From CAZQDP01 sp964592375 (GTDB lineage: Bacteria; Bacillota; Clostridia; RUG12999), in assembly GCA_964592375.1 (NCBI GenBank), contig CAZQDP010000019.1, forward strand, positions 1 through 31,995: 31,995 nt of DNA, read 5' to 3'. This document shows positions 25,007-31,995 of this stretch, piece by piece. The position numbers and the translations under genes were made by a program. Numbering within the stretch: position 1 is the first letter of the stretch; every line of letters starts with the position of its first letter. The notes beneath the pieces were generated by a model. That model saw only the letters and a list, made by a program, of their open reading frames with translations. It searched no databases and was not told the DNA's origin.

Positions 25007-26065
25007 ATGTCATATCAAGACGGATGGGCAGCCATTCACCTTCAAATGCCGGACAGAGTGCCGCGCACCGAATATTCGGTTGAAAGCCACTGGGAACTTG
25101 TTAATTTGGTTTTAGGTACAAAGATTACACCAAACTCTCCGGCACCAGAGAGGACTGCGGCTTCCATGCAGTTTATGAAAGCGTGGAATATGGATTTTCG
25201 TTTTAATGTTCGCATTTTTGCGGCTATTTTTGGAGATTATAGAACAAAAATGGGACATGCGGCTTATGCCGCAGGAGCCGTGGACTATAGGGACGATAGA
25301 GGATCACCATTTCAAGAGCCGGAGGATGTTTTGGCTTTTGACCCGTGGGAAGTGTTTGGAAAAAAAGATAAAAAAGAAATTATAAGGATGTATGACGACC
25401 ATTATGACGAGCAGCAGAAGCAAAATGATGATATCGTCAACATGACCGGCGTATATGTTACCGGTATGTCGGGCGCCATTGATCTGTTCGGCTGGGATAT
25501 GCTCCTCTTGGCGGCCGGGGTAGACAGTGACGGCTTTGGTGAGGTGATGAACCGCTATGAAAGCTGGATTGGGCAGTACTTTGAAGCCTTGGCAGCGTGC
25601 AAGAGCCCTGTGATTATGGTGCATGACGATATTGTATGGACCGAAGGTGCCTTTTTGCATCCGGATTGGTATAGAAAATACTTATTCCCAAATTACAAGA
25701 AAATGTTTGCACCCATTATCGAAAGCGGCAAACGACTGATATACACATCGGACGGCAACTATACCGAGTTTATTGACGATATCGCCCAGTGCGGCGTGCA
25801 CGGCTTTGTGATGGAGCCACTCACGGATATGAAATATATTGCTGAAAAATACGGAAAGACTCATGTGTTTGTGGGCAATGCCGATACCAATGTGCTACTC
25901 AGGGGCACAAAAGAAGATATTTATAACGAGGTGAAGCGGTGTATGGATATCGGAAAAAGCTGTCCCGGATTTTTCATGGCGGTGGGCAATCACATTCCAT
26001 CCAATACACCGATAGAAAATTGTTTATATTATAATGAAGTATACGAAAAACTCTCCAAACGGTAA
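25007..26065 (+). CDS. UroD-family protein, first tandem copy
   Basis: A 352-aa cytoplasmic protein with the (beta/alpha)8 fold of the uroporphyrinogen decarboxylase / MtaA methyltransferase superfamily, recognised by SPVIMVHDDIVWTEGAFLHPDWYRKYLFPNYKK (two segments), the HGFVMEPLTDMKYIAEKYG segment and the C-terminal KSCPGFFMAVGNHIPSNTP. True UroD residues for haem synthesis are not evident. At the strand where MtaA-type enzymes have a His-x-Cys zinc motif it reads LIYTSDGNYTEF, so a zinc-thiolate methyltransferase role is unlikely. No corrinoid protein is nearby. CAGGAGTGA precedes ATG 25007. The second copy follows after 126 bp. Such pairs next to AraC genes suggest an inducible catabolic role, which is inference. 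Confidence 0.85.
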   Translation: MSYQDGWAAIHLQMPDRVPRTEYSVESHWELVNLVLGTKITPNSPAPERTAASMQFMKAWNMDFRFNVRIFAAIFGDYRTKMGHAAYAAGAVDYRDDRGSPFQEPEDVLAFDPWEVFGKKDKKEIIRMYDDHYDEQQKQNDDIVNMTGVYVTGMSGAIDLFGWDMLLLAAGVDSDGFGEVMNRYESWIGQYFEALAACKSPVIMVHDDIVWTEGAFLHPDWYRKYLFPNYKKMFAPIIESGKRLIYTSDGNYTEFIDDIAQCGVHGFVMEPLTDMKYIAEKYGKTHVFVGNADTNVLLRGTKEDIYNEVKRCMDIGKSCPGFFMAVGNHIPSNTPIENCLYYNEVYEKLSKR

Positions 26066-26191
26066 AAGACAAGTGCATTTAGGTATATGGGTAATGTTAT
26101 AGGTGGTATAGAAAAAATGCAGGATAATCTTTTTAGAAAGCAAATAAAAATTGCAAAATAATACAATTGAGAAGAAATGAGGAGTGATCAC

Positions 26192-27250
26192 ATGTCATAT
26201 CAAGACGGATGGGCGGCCATTCACCTTCAAATGCCGGACAGAGTGCCACGCACCGAGTATTCGGTAGAAAGCCATTGGGTGCTTGTCAATCAAATTCTTG
26301 GCACCGCAATTACGCCCCAATCACCGGTAGAGGAGAGAATAGCGGCATCTGCACGCTTTATGAAAGCATGGAACTTTGATTTTCGCTGGAATGTCCGTAT
26401 CAGTGCAGGGATATTCGGCGATCACCGTACCAAAATGGGTCATGCGGTGTATGCCGCAGGCGGTGTGGATTATCGGGATGATAGGGGTTCGCCCTTTCAG
26501 GAGCCGGAGGATGTTTTGGCTTTTGACCCTTGGGAAGTATTTGGTAAAAGAGATAAAAAAGAAATTATCAAAATGTATGACGACCATTATGATGACCAGC
26601 AGAGGCAAAACGATGATATTGTGAATATGACCGGCGTATATGTGTCCGGCATGTCCGGTGCCATTGATCTGTTCGGTTGGGATATGTTGCTGATGGCAGC
26701 AGGGATTGACAGTGACGGCTTTGGCGAGGTAATGAACCGCTATGAAAGCTGGATTGGTCAGTATTTTGAAGCCTTGGCAGAGTGTAAAAGCCCCGTGATT
26801 ATGATTCATGATGATATCGTATGGACCGAAGGCGCATTTTTACATCCCGACTGGTACAGAAAATACTTATTCCCTAATTATAAAAAGCTGTTTGCTCCCA
26901 TTATTGAAAGCGGCAAACGCCTGATTTACACATCGGACGGCAACTATACCGAGTTTATTGATGATATTGCCGGGTGTGGCGTGCACGGCTTTGTGATGGA
27001 GCCACTCACCGATATGAAATACATCGCTGAAAAATACGGAAAAACACATGTATTTGTGGGAAATGCAAACACCAATATTCTGCTGCGTGGCTCGAAAGAG
27101 GATATTTATAACGAAGTCAAGCGTTGTATGGATATCGGCAAGAGTTGCCCCGGCTTTTTCATGGCAGTGGGTAATCATATTCCGGCCAATACACCGGTAG
27201 AAAACTGCCTTTATTATAATGAGGTATACGAGAAGCTCTCGAAACGCTAA
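26192..27250 (+). CDS. UroD-family protein, second tandem copy
   Basis: A 352-aa paralogue of the gene before it. By hand count about 33 of 352 residues differ (~91% identity), nearly half of them between residues 30 and 76, while residues 1-29 and most of 180-352 are almost invariant. It shares the TSDGNYTEF segment in place of a zinc His-x-Cys. ATG 26192 with GAGGAGTGA upstream gives the same N terminus as copy one (MSYQDGWAAIHLQMPD); ATG 26177 lies in front of that site. The 126-bp gap shows no convincing promoter, so it is probably co-transcribed with copy one. It ends at a terminator. Substrate unknown; the variable region may tune specificity. Confidence 0.85.
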   Translation: MSYQDGWAAIHLQMPDRVPRTEYSVESHWVLVNQILGTAITPQSPVEERIAASARFMKAWNFDFRWNVRISAGIFGDHRTKMGHAVYAAGGVDYRDDRGSPFQEPEDVLAFDPWEVFGKRDKKEIIKMYDDHYDDQQRQNDDIVNMTGVYVSGMSGAIDLFGWDMLLMAAGIDSDGFGEVMNRYESWIGQYFEALAECKSPVIMIHDDIVWTEGAFLHPDWYRKYLFPNYKKLFAPIIESGKRLIYTSDGNYTEFIDDIAGCGVHGFVMEPLTDMKYIAEKYGKTHVFVGNANTNILLRGSKEDIYNEVKRCMDIGKSCPGFFMAVGNHIPANTPVENCLYYNEVYEKLSKR

Positions 27251-27302
27251 AGAGCAGCGGTGCTCGCGAAAACTACATTTTGGCAAGCAAGTAAAAAATA
27301 TG

Positions 27303-27346
27303 CGCCGGCAAGAAAAGGGTCATTACCCAAAGCTTGCCGGCGTTTT
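27303..27346 (+). terminator. Bidirectional terminator between the UroD pair and the XRE gene
   Basis: A 10-bp GC-rich stem (cgccggcaag 27303-27312 with cttgccggcg 27333-27342) encloses a small inner hairpin (gggt/accc) and is followed by TTTT. On the opposite strand the stem is followed by a T6 run (A6 at 27291-27299 region on this strand), so it can serve both converging genes. Confidence 0.82.
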
Positions 27347-27467
27347 CTTGCGCACCAAAATAAACCCATGCTACTTTTGGTATCCATATTGCATAGATAT
27401 GCCGGGATTTAAAAAAGTAAATGAGTATCGAAGAGATAATGATATTCAGGATGCGGTGGATTTTCTG

Positions 27468-27806
27468 TTACTTTTTGAAATTTTGAGACCTTTGTACCTT
27501 CTCACGCAGCAGTAACAATTCAAGGTAATTTTCCAACAAAACAAGACTTTCTTGCGATAAAAATTGGATGCCTGAAAATAAAGATGATAGCTGTGTGTTG
27601 CTCTGGCTGATTTTGTCATTTCCTAGTAAAAAATCGGTAGTGGTATCTAAAATATTTGCAATTTTCACAAGTGTTTGATAGTCAGGTTGGCGCAGCGTGT
27701 TCTCATAATTTCGGTAGGTTGTGATAGCAATACCGATCCTACTTGCAACATCCATCTGCGAGAGGCCCATAAGCTCCCGAAGTTTTCTTAAATTTTGACT
27801 AAACAT
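27468..27806 (-). CDS. XRE-family helix-turn-helix regulator
   Basis: A 112-aa DNA-binding protein. Residues ~4-62 are a Cro/C1-type HTH (NLRKLRELMGLSQMDVASRIGIAITTYRNYENTLRQPDYQTL, read in two parts, then IANILDTTTDFLLGN). Residues ~65-112 are a helical C-terminal part that may serve dimerisation. AAGGAAGG stands upstream of the ATG on the minus strand. It faces away from the exported-protein gene at 28081, sharing the 274-bp region 27807-28080, so it may control itself and that gene. A candidate operator is the palindrome at 27870-27881. Confidence 0.9.
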   Translation of the reverse strand: MFSQNLRKLRELMGLSQMDVASRIGIAITTYRNYENTLRQPDYQTLVKIANILDTTTDFLLGNDKISQSNTQLSSLFSGIQFLSQESLVLLENYLELLLLREKVQRSQNFKK

Positions 27807-27869
27807 AACACGAACCTTCCTTGGATACGGCTTCTATTGTATAAATTCTTCCCCCTTAGTTGCGAAAAA

Positions 27870-27881
27870 TACTATGTAGTA
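27870..27881. promoter_or_regulatory. Palindrome upstream of the XRE gene (candidate operator)
   Basis: TACTA-tg-TAGTA is a perfect 5-2-5 inverted repeat 64-75 bp upstream of the XRE start, of the size that XRE dimers bind. It is the clearest symmetric site in the AT-rich divergent region. No second copy was noticed nearby. Confidence 0.35.
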
Positions 27882-27995
27882 ATATAAATTCATTATTTTA
27901 TTAGGTATATATAATTATATTATAACAAAAAATCTTTAATTATGCACTATAAAATTCGTAATGAATTTGAAATATATAAAAAAACACAAAATGAG

Positions 27996-28024
27996 TTGAC
28001 AAAAGCCGAAATTTGTTTTATAAT
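27996..28024 (+). promoter_or_regulatory. Consensus sigma-A promoter of the exported-protein gene
   Basis: A perfect TTGACA (27996-28001), a 17-bp spacer and a perfect TATAAT (28019-28024). The transcript would start near 28031, giving a leader of about 50 nt that ends in a strong AGGAGGGG ribosome-binding site. This points to high expression. Confidence 0.9.
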
Positions 28025-28080
28025 AATTCACGAAAGCCATAGAGCAATGGCAAAGAAAAATAATACAGGAGGGGTTTATA

Positions 28081-29232
28081 ATGAAAACAGCACGCAAAGC
28101 AATTGCAAGCACTCTTTGCGCCATCTTCGTTTTAGGTGTTGTTGGTGTGTCGGCTGCATGGGAAAACGCAGGATACGACATTTCGCCCGCGGCAGTAAGC
28201 AGCGGTGAATTTGCTAAGATCTATAACGAATTTGAAAACAGCGAGTGGACTGGAAACACAAAGAAAGTTGTCTTAGGAGCAACAGACATCGCTTGGAAAG
28301 CAGAAGGATTTGAAGCAGCGTATCCTCATGCCGGCTACAATAGGCTTTATCTGGAAGGAAATGCACAACCGATAACACAATACAATGGTGTTTTCCCTCA
28401 GTGGGAAACAAGATTTCAAGATGTATTTTGGGAAGTGAAAGCTCCTTATAGCATCTACCAAAGACAACAGACCAATATTCCTGGCCGCGGATGGTCTTGG
28501 GATTGGGGCAATCCTGCACTTGGAATTGCAGACAGCAAGGTGTTTTTTGACTCAGGAAAAGATGCAGCAGTAGATGTTTCATACAAAAAGCTTGGTTTTG
28601 CAAACTTAACACTTGACGGAATTGAAGTAGATGCAATAAAAGACGGAGCAAAAATTGATGCAATGTACAAAGCAAGCGGATATAACAAACAGTCATTAAA
28701 CGATTTGTTGAAGGGTACGTATGCCAATGCTGAGCAGGCATTAAGTGCAAAAGATGCAAAAGGCAATTTTGTATTAACTGACGATACTATCGCAAAAATG
28801 ATTCCCCTTGTTGAATCAAAAATATTAACCGGTCCCTCTATTGAAGGAGATTCCGGCAAGAAAGATTTAGCAGAATTATATGTGAAGTATTTCGGACAAG
28901 GTTGGAGCTGGGATCCTATTGTTCGCTTCAATTATTCTTATATCAAAGATTGCCAAACAATATTTGTAACTCCTTCTATTTCATGGACTGCACAGATGTA
29001 TGAATGGCAAGATAATCCCACCAGTGCAATTAAAGCGTATAAGTATTATCAATATCTTATCGTTGAAGGCATTGCAATGGATGGTAGCATTGTTGTGAAA
29101 GATGGCGTTGAATACAAGAAGCCTTACATCTATCGCTATACCGGCGGAACAGCTACACCTTCATTAAATGAAATCCCGAATAAGTCTCCTACCACCGGCA
29201 CTATTCATCCTAAATCGGCAGGCGGGGCTTAA
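28081..29232 (+). CDS. Exported Trp-rich protein of unknown function
   Basis: I do not recognise a family. It has 383 aa, with a signal peptide of about 25 residues (MKTARKAIASTLCAIFVLGV..SA) and no later membrane segment, so it is probably secreted or wall-associated. Tryptophan and tyrosine are frequent. The motif G-x-G-W-S-W-D occurs twice, at W138-D141 (followed by WGNPALGI) and W275-D278 (followed by PIVRF), 137 residues apart, suggesting two related modules. Between them, residues ~180-265 look helical and charged (AIKDGAKIDAMYKASGY..). Only one Cys lies outside the signal peptide. The C terminus is Thr/Pro/Ser/Gly-rich. A consensus promoter, a strong ribosome-binding site and a terminator make it a separate, probably highly expressed unit. 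Confidence 0.85.
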   Translation: MKTARKAIASTLCAIFVLGVVGVSAAWENAGYDISPAAVSSGEFAKIYNEFENSEWTGNTKKVVLGATDIAWKAEGFEAAYPHAGYNRLYLEGNAQPITQYNGVFPQWETRFQDVFWEVKAPYSIYQRQQTNIPGRGWSWDWGNPALGIADSKVFFDSGKDAAVDVSYKKLGFANLTLDGIEVDAIKDGAKIDAMYKASGYNKQSLNDLLKGTYANAEQALSAKDAKGNFVLTDDTIAKMIPLVESKILTGPSIEGDSGKKDLAELYVKYFGQGWSWDPIVRFNYSYIKDCQTIFVTPSISWTAQMYEWQDNPTSAIKAYKYYQYLIVEGIAMDGSIVVKDGVEYKKPYIYRYTGGTATPSLNEIPNKSPTTGTIHPKSAGGA

Positions 29233-29262
29233 TCAAAACAGATTTCAAACATAATTAGCACA

Positions 29263-29297
29263 AAAAGCGGGGGCGGAAATTTTTCGCCCCTGCTTTT
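29263..29297 (+). terminator. Rho-independent terminator of the exported-protein gene
   Basis: Stem gcgggggcg 29267-29275 with cgcccctgc 29285-29293 (one G-T pair), flanked by an A tract before and TTTT after, 30 nt past the stop. A strong terminator. Confidence 0.88.
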
Positions 29298-29424
29298 GAA
29301 TAGAAATTTAAATCGGAAACCATACCAATCAATTTCACAACGCATTTGCCATAGTGAAAATAAATCGAGATGGGAAAATAGCGACAATAAAATTTTTTGA
29401 TTATCTTTTTTAGCATAATAGAAC

Positions 29425-29453
29425 TTGCAACTGATTGCCGGTTATGGTATGAT
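29425..29453 (+). promoter_or_regulatory. Probable promoter of the GH26-like gene
   Basis: TTGCAA (29425-29430), a 17-bp spacer and TATGAT (29448-29453). Start of transcription would be near 29460, about 60 nt before the coding region. In the 286-bp gap 29233-29518 this promoter and the terminator at 29263-29297 are the only features I see. Confidence 0.6.
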
Positions 29454-29518
29454 CAGTATGCTCCACTTGAAGCCACGCTTCTTGGCGCAAGATAACCAAA
29501 TAACAAGCAAAGGTTGGT

Positions 29519-31258
29519 ATGTACATGCGAGAGAAAACAACAAAATTCAGAGTTTTTATTATGATTGCTATGGGACTTGCACTAATATTGATTTTGAATG
29601 CATCTTTGGTATCCATTAATTTAGCAGGACTAAGATATACAAAAGGTCTTGCGGGAATATTGAAAGCACAATGCTATCAAACGAATGTTTTGATAGAAGA
29701 CATGAGCAAAGCAGATTTTCGTTATGACATCAAATATCTGTACCACAGCATTTTCAAGCAAAGACTTGTAGATTATGCAAATGGATATTATATTGATTTG
29801 CCAAAGAACATGAAGCTTGATTTTTCTTTGAGCGGAACATACATAAAAGGTGCAAATAAGAATATGGAAGTATTCATTTCTCAGGAATACTCTCCCTATG
29901 ATGATGTTGTAGGTTATATTGATCATTATATGAACCGATTTGTCACAGCTCCTGCGTATCAATTGGCCAATCGTATTACCCAGCATGAGGATATCCTTAC
30001 AAACATGGATGGGAAATATGTGCGTATGACCGGCATCACCCGAACTCCTGCACAAAATAGCGAAATAAAGCTGAATAGTTACACCTATGCATATATATTT
30101 GATGCAAAATTTTCGCGCGTTTTCTATCGTATCATGATTAAGCAAGATCGATATAACAAAGCGGAAATTGATAAGGTAATCAAATCCTTTTCGGTTATCG
30201 ATCGCGTAGGCAAACCAATATCTCGCATAGATACAAAACCGGTGTTGCCAAATTGGAATGAAGAAACATCGAAGTTCTATCAAAGCCTCACAAACCGAGA
30301 AGATATTATGTGGGGAGTATATACCCATAAGCTTATTACGGAAAATGGGATTAGTCCTGAAATATTCAATTTAGAAAGTAAGCTAAATTATACCTTTCCT
30401 TTGTGTATGGGATATGTGTATCTCAGTGAGCAGCCTCCAATAAAAGGATTAACGGAGGCATACGAAAAAGGAAAGATTACAGAGCTTACTGTTCAAATTT
30501 CGACTGTAGACAATCAGGGACTGGATAGCAGTAAAAATCCAAACTTTGAAGTTTTAGATGGAGAAAAGGACGAGACAATCAGAGGGTTTGCAAGAGCAAT
30601 TAAAGCCTTTTCTCATCCGTTGCTGCTCAGGCTCAATAATGAAATGAATACAGACTGGACCTCATATGCAGGAGTGGTCACCTTGCAGGATCCGGAGATA
30701 TACAAGCAGGTGCACGCAAGGGTTTATAAAATATTTCAAGAAGAGGGTGTGGACAATGTCATTTGGATATTCAATCCTCAATATGGCAATTATCCACCCG
30801 CAAGCTGGAATAATTATTTAACATATTACCCCGGCAATAAACAGGTTCAACTTTTAGGCATTACCAAATACAATACCGGGAATTACTACAAGGATGTTTT
30901 TGGTGAAAAATGGGAGTCCTTTAAAACAATGTATGATGATGCGGAGAATTTGTACAAACAAAATTTTGCCGATATACCCTGGATTATCACTGAATTTTCA
31001 TCCAGTTCCATTGGTGGGAATAAAGCCAATTGGATTAAAAATATGTTTGCAGACATTGGCAAATACAAAAATATCAAAGCAGCTGTTTGGTTTAATTTTG
31101 CCGATTCAGATTTTCGAGAAGGCAAAAAGGGAGTGGTATCCAGGCCCTATTTTTTAGATGAAACACCCGAGACCACAGAAGCATTTAAGGAAGGCCTGAG
31201 CGGCAAAAAGATGGAAGAGAGGCTACCGGAAACAGAAGAGATACCAAAGACAAAATAA
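29519..31258 (+). CDS. Membrane-anchored GH26-like glycoside hydrolase
   Basis: A 579-aa protein with an N-terminal membrane helix (residues ~12-35, FIMIAMGLALILILNASLVSI), so the rest is probably outside the cell. Residues ~40-235 are an unrecognised domain. Residues ~265-550 resemble glycoside hydrolase family 26 (beta-mannanase-type): the acid/base candidate is E375 in RLNNEMNTDW and the nucleophile candidate is E492 in WIITEFSSSS, 117 residues apart, close to the spacing in known GH26 enzymes. NVIWIFNPQYGNYP and VQLLGITKYNTG are further family-like segments. The usual His before the acid/base Glu is Asn374 here, so activity may differ. ATG 29519 or 29525 can follow the AAAGG site. Substrate unknown. 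Confidence 0.78.
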   Translation: MYMREKTTKFRVFIMIAMGLALILILNASLVSINLAGLRYTKGLAGILKAQCYQTNVLIEDMSKADFRYDIKYLYHSIFKQRLVDYANGYYIDLPKNMKLDFSLSGTYIKGANKNMEVFISQEYSPYDDVVGYIDHYMNRFVTAPAYQLANRITQHEDILTNMDGKYVRMTGITRTPAQNSEIKLNSYTYAYIFDAKFSRVFYRIMIKQDRYNKAEIDKVIKSFSVIDRVGKPISRIDTKPVLPNWNEETSKFYQSLTNREDIMWGVYTHKLITENGISPEIFNLESKLNYTFPLCMGYVYLSEQPPIKGLTEAYEKGKITELTVQISTVDNQGLDSSKNPNFEVLDGEKDETIRGFARAIKAFSHPLLLRLNNEMNTDWTSYAGVVTLQDPEIYKQVHARVYKIFQEEGVDNVIWIFNPQYGNYPPASWNNYLTYYPGNKQVQLLGITKYNTGNYYKDVFGEKWESFKTMYDDAENLYKQNFADIPWIITEFSSSSIGGNKANWIKNMFADIGKYKNIKAAVWFNFADSDFREGKKGVVSRPYFLDETPETTEAFKEGLSGKKMEERLPETEEIPKTK

Positions 31259-31279
31259 TAAATATTGGGAGGCTTAATC

Positions 31280-31978
31280 ATGGGAGCATTTTTTGGAATT
31301 ATCGGGCTACTCAGTTTTATCGGGTTTGTGGTATATCTGATTATTGGAATGATAAAAAAGCAACCAAAGAAGAACATGATGATAGGGCTTGGTATTTCTT
31401 TGGCAGTCTTTTTTCTTGGCATAGCACTAACTCCTGCAAATGATGCGCGGCCGGCCGGGAGCACGCAAACCTCAAGCGCTGCCAAGCAGAAGGAACCGGA
31501 GCTTACCGCTGAAGAAAAGCAGGTAGCGGCAGAAAAAAAAGCTGCGGAGGAACAGGCGAGACGAGAAGAGCAGGAACGACTTGCAAAGGAAGAAAAGGTA
31601 AGGCAAGCCGAGATAGAAAAGAAAACAGAGAGCGAATATAAGGCTGCTGCAGGATCGTATACCTATAAGGAAATAGCAAGAAACCCGAGTGACTATATAG
31701 GCAAAAAGGCGGTTTTTGTTGGTAAGGTTATTCAGCTAATGGAAAGCGGGAAAATTGTCGCCTTAAGGGTTAATGTCACAAAAGGAAGCTATGGCATCTA
31801 TTCGGATACCATCTATGTCAATTATATCAAAAAGGATGAAAATGAGGCCAGAATACTGGAGGATGATATCATCAAAATCTATGGAGAATGTGATGGTATA
31901 AAAACCTATACATCCACCATGGGCGGCGAAATTTCCATTCCGCAAATCAATATGAAATACCATCAAATTATTCAATAG
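31280..31978 (+). CDS. Membrane protein with coiled coil and OB-like C-terminal domain
   Basis: I do not know a named function. It has 232 aa, with two N-terminal membrane helices (residues ~4-22, GAFFGIIGLLSFIGFVVYL, and ~35-50), then a charged, probably coiled-coil stretch of Lys/Glu/Ala/Arg (about residues 70-125). Residues ~130-232 form a beta-rich, OB-like domain (YTYKEIARNPSDYIGKKAVF, KVIQLMESGKIVALRVNV, DDIIKIYGECDGIKTYTS) that recurs in many exported or membrane proteins of Firmicutes. GGGAGG stands 7 nt ahead of ATG 31280. It follows the GH26-like gene by 21 nt, so the two are probably co-transcribed. Confidence 0.82.
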   Translation: MGAFFGIIGLLSFIGFVVYLIIGMIKKQPKKNMMIGLGISLAVFFLGIALTPANDARPAGSTQTSSAAKQKEPELTAEEKQVAAEKKAAEEQARREEQERLAKEEKVRQAEIEKKTESEYKAAAGSYTYKEIARNPSDYIGKKAVFVGKVIQLMESGKIVALRVNVTKGSYGIYSDTIYVNYIKKDENEARILEDDIIKIYGECDGIKTYTSTMGGEISIPQINMKYHQIIQ

Positions 31979-31990
31979 CAGAGGTGAAGC

Positions 31991-31995
31991 ATGAA
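31991..31995 (+). CDS. Possible start of a further gene, cut by the window edge
   Basis: An ATG at 31991 is preceded by AGAGGTGA, a fair ribosome-binding site, 12 nt after the previous stop. Only two codons are visible, so nothing can be said of the product. Confidence 0.35.

Noticed and set aside
25007..27250. A haem-synthesis uroporphyrinogen decarboxylase
   Set aside because: There are two near-identical copies, an AraC regulator and no haem genes nearby, and the diagnostic active-site segments of HemE are not visible. Only the superfamily is assigned.
27219..27515. An open frame of 98 codons crossing the end of the second UroD copy, a terminator and the XRE gene
   Set aside because: It runs through the coding end of one gene, the strong hairpin at 27303-27342 and antisense to the XRE gene, with no ribosome-binding site.
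28214..28759. A long minus-strand frame of 181 codons inside the exported-protein gene
   Set aside because: It is Leu/His/Cys-rich, lacks a ribosome-binding site and lies opposite a gene with signal peptide, promoter and terminator; it is a shadow frame.
29630..30328. A minus-strand frame of 232 codons opposite the GH26-like gene
   Set aside because: The composition (Ile/Cys/Phe-rich) is typical of an antisense shadow and no promoter or ribosome-binding site accompanies it.

Overview
The window looks like chromosomal DNA of a spore-forming, low-GC Firmicute of the class Clostridia. This rests on purine-rich Shine-Dalgarno sites in front of nearly every gene, housekeeping promoters with TTGxxx/TATAAT boxes at 17-bp spacing, small CotF-like coat proteins, and the gene order rimP-nusA-rnpM-ylxQ-infB-rbfA-nrnA-truB-ribF. 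I cannot name a genus from the sequence alone. Almost all genes lie on the + strand; only an AraC-type and an XRE-type regulator are on the - strand.

Layout. (1) 2-4361: two exported, surface-type proteins carrying the copper-amine-oxidase-N 'stalk' domain; the second also has a GH141-like beta-helix and a discoidin (F5/8C) domain. (2) 4501-8684: a class I mannose-6-phosphate isomerase with its own promoter and terminator, a PdaB-like polysaccharide deacetylase, a protein that looks like two OB folds translationally coupled to an unrecognised acidic-linker protein, and two very small coat-like proteins ended by a terminator. (3) 8777-13957: a promoter followed by serC-serA (serine biosynthesis), an S41/PDZ processing protease overlapping serA, an ECF transporter S component, and lgt. 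(4) 14052-21967: the nusA-infB operon, with a terminator-like hairpin in its leader, running through to truB and ribF. (5) 22019-24050: a CorA-family transporter behind a consensus promoter and a structured leader of about 220 nt, then a membrane-anchored metallophosphoesterase. (6) 24028-27346: an AraC regulator divergent from two tandem UroD-family paralogues, about 91% identical by hand count and lacking the His-x-Cys zinc motif of MtaA/MtbA methyltransferases. (7) 27468-31995: an XRE regulator, a strongly expressed-looking exported protein that I do not recognise, a membrane-anchored GH26-like protein, a membrane/coiled-coil protein, and what may be the start of one more gene.

How the parts fit. 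The centre is core translation, transcription and cofactor metabolism. The flanks are envelope and surface functions: stalk-domain proteins, glycoside-hydrolase-like proteins, a deacetylase and coat proteins. The least explained loci are the exported protein with two GxGWSWD motifs (28081-29232), the UroD pair with its AraC regulator, the double-OB/acidic-linker gene pair (6576-8092), and the corA leader. I see no CRISPR array, phage, insertion sequence, rRNA or tRNA gene. All functional calls come from reading motifs by eye; no database search was run.
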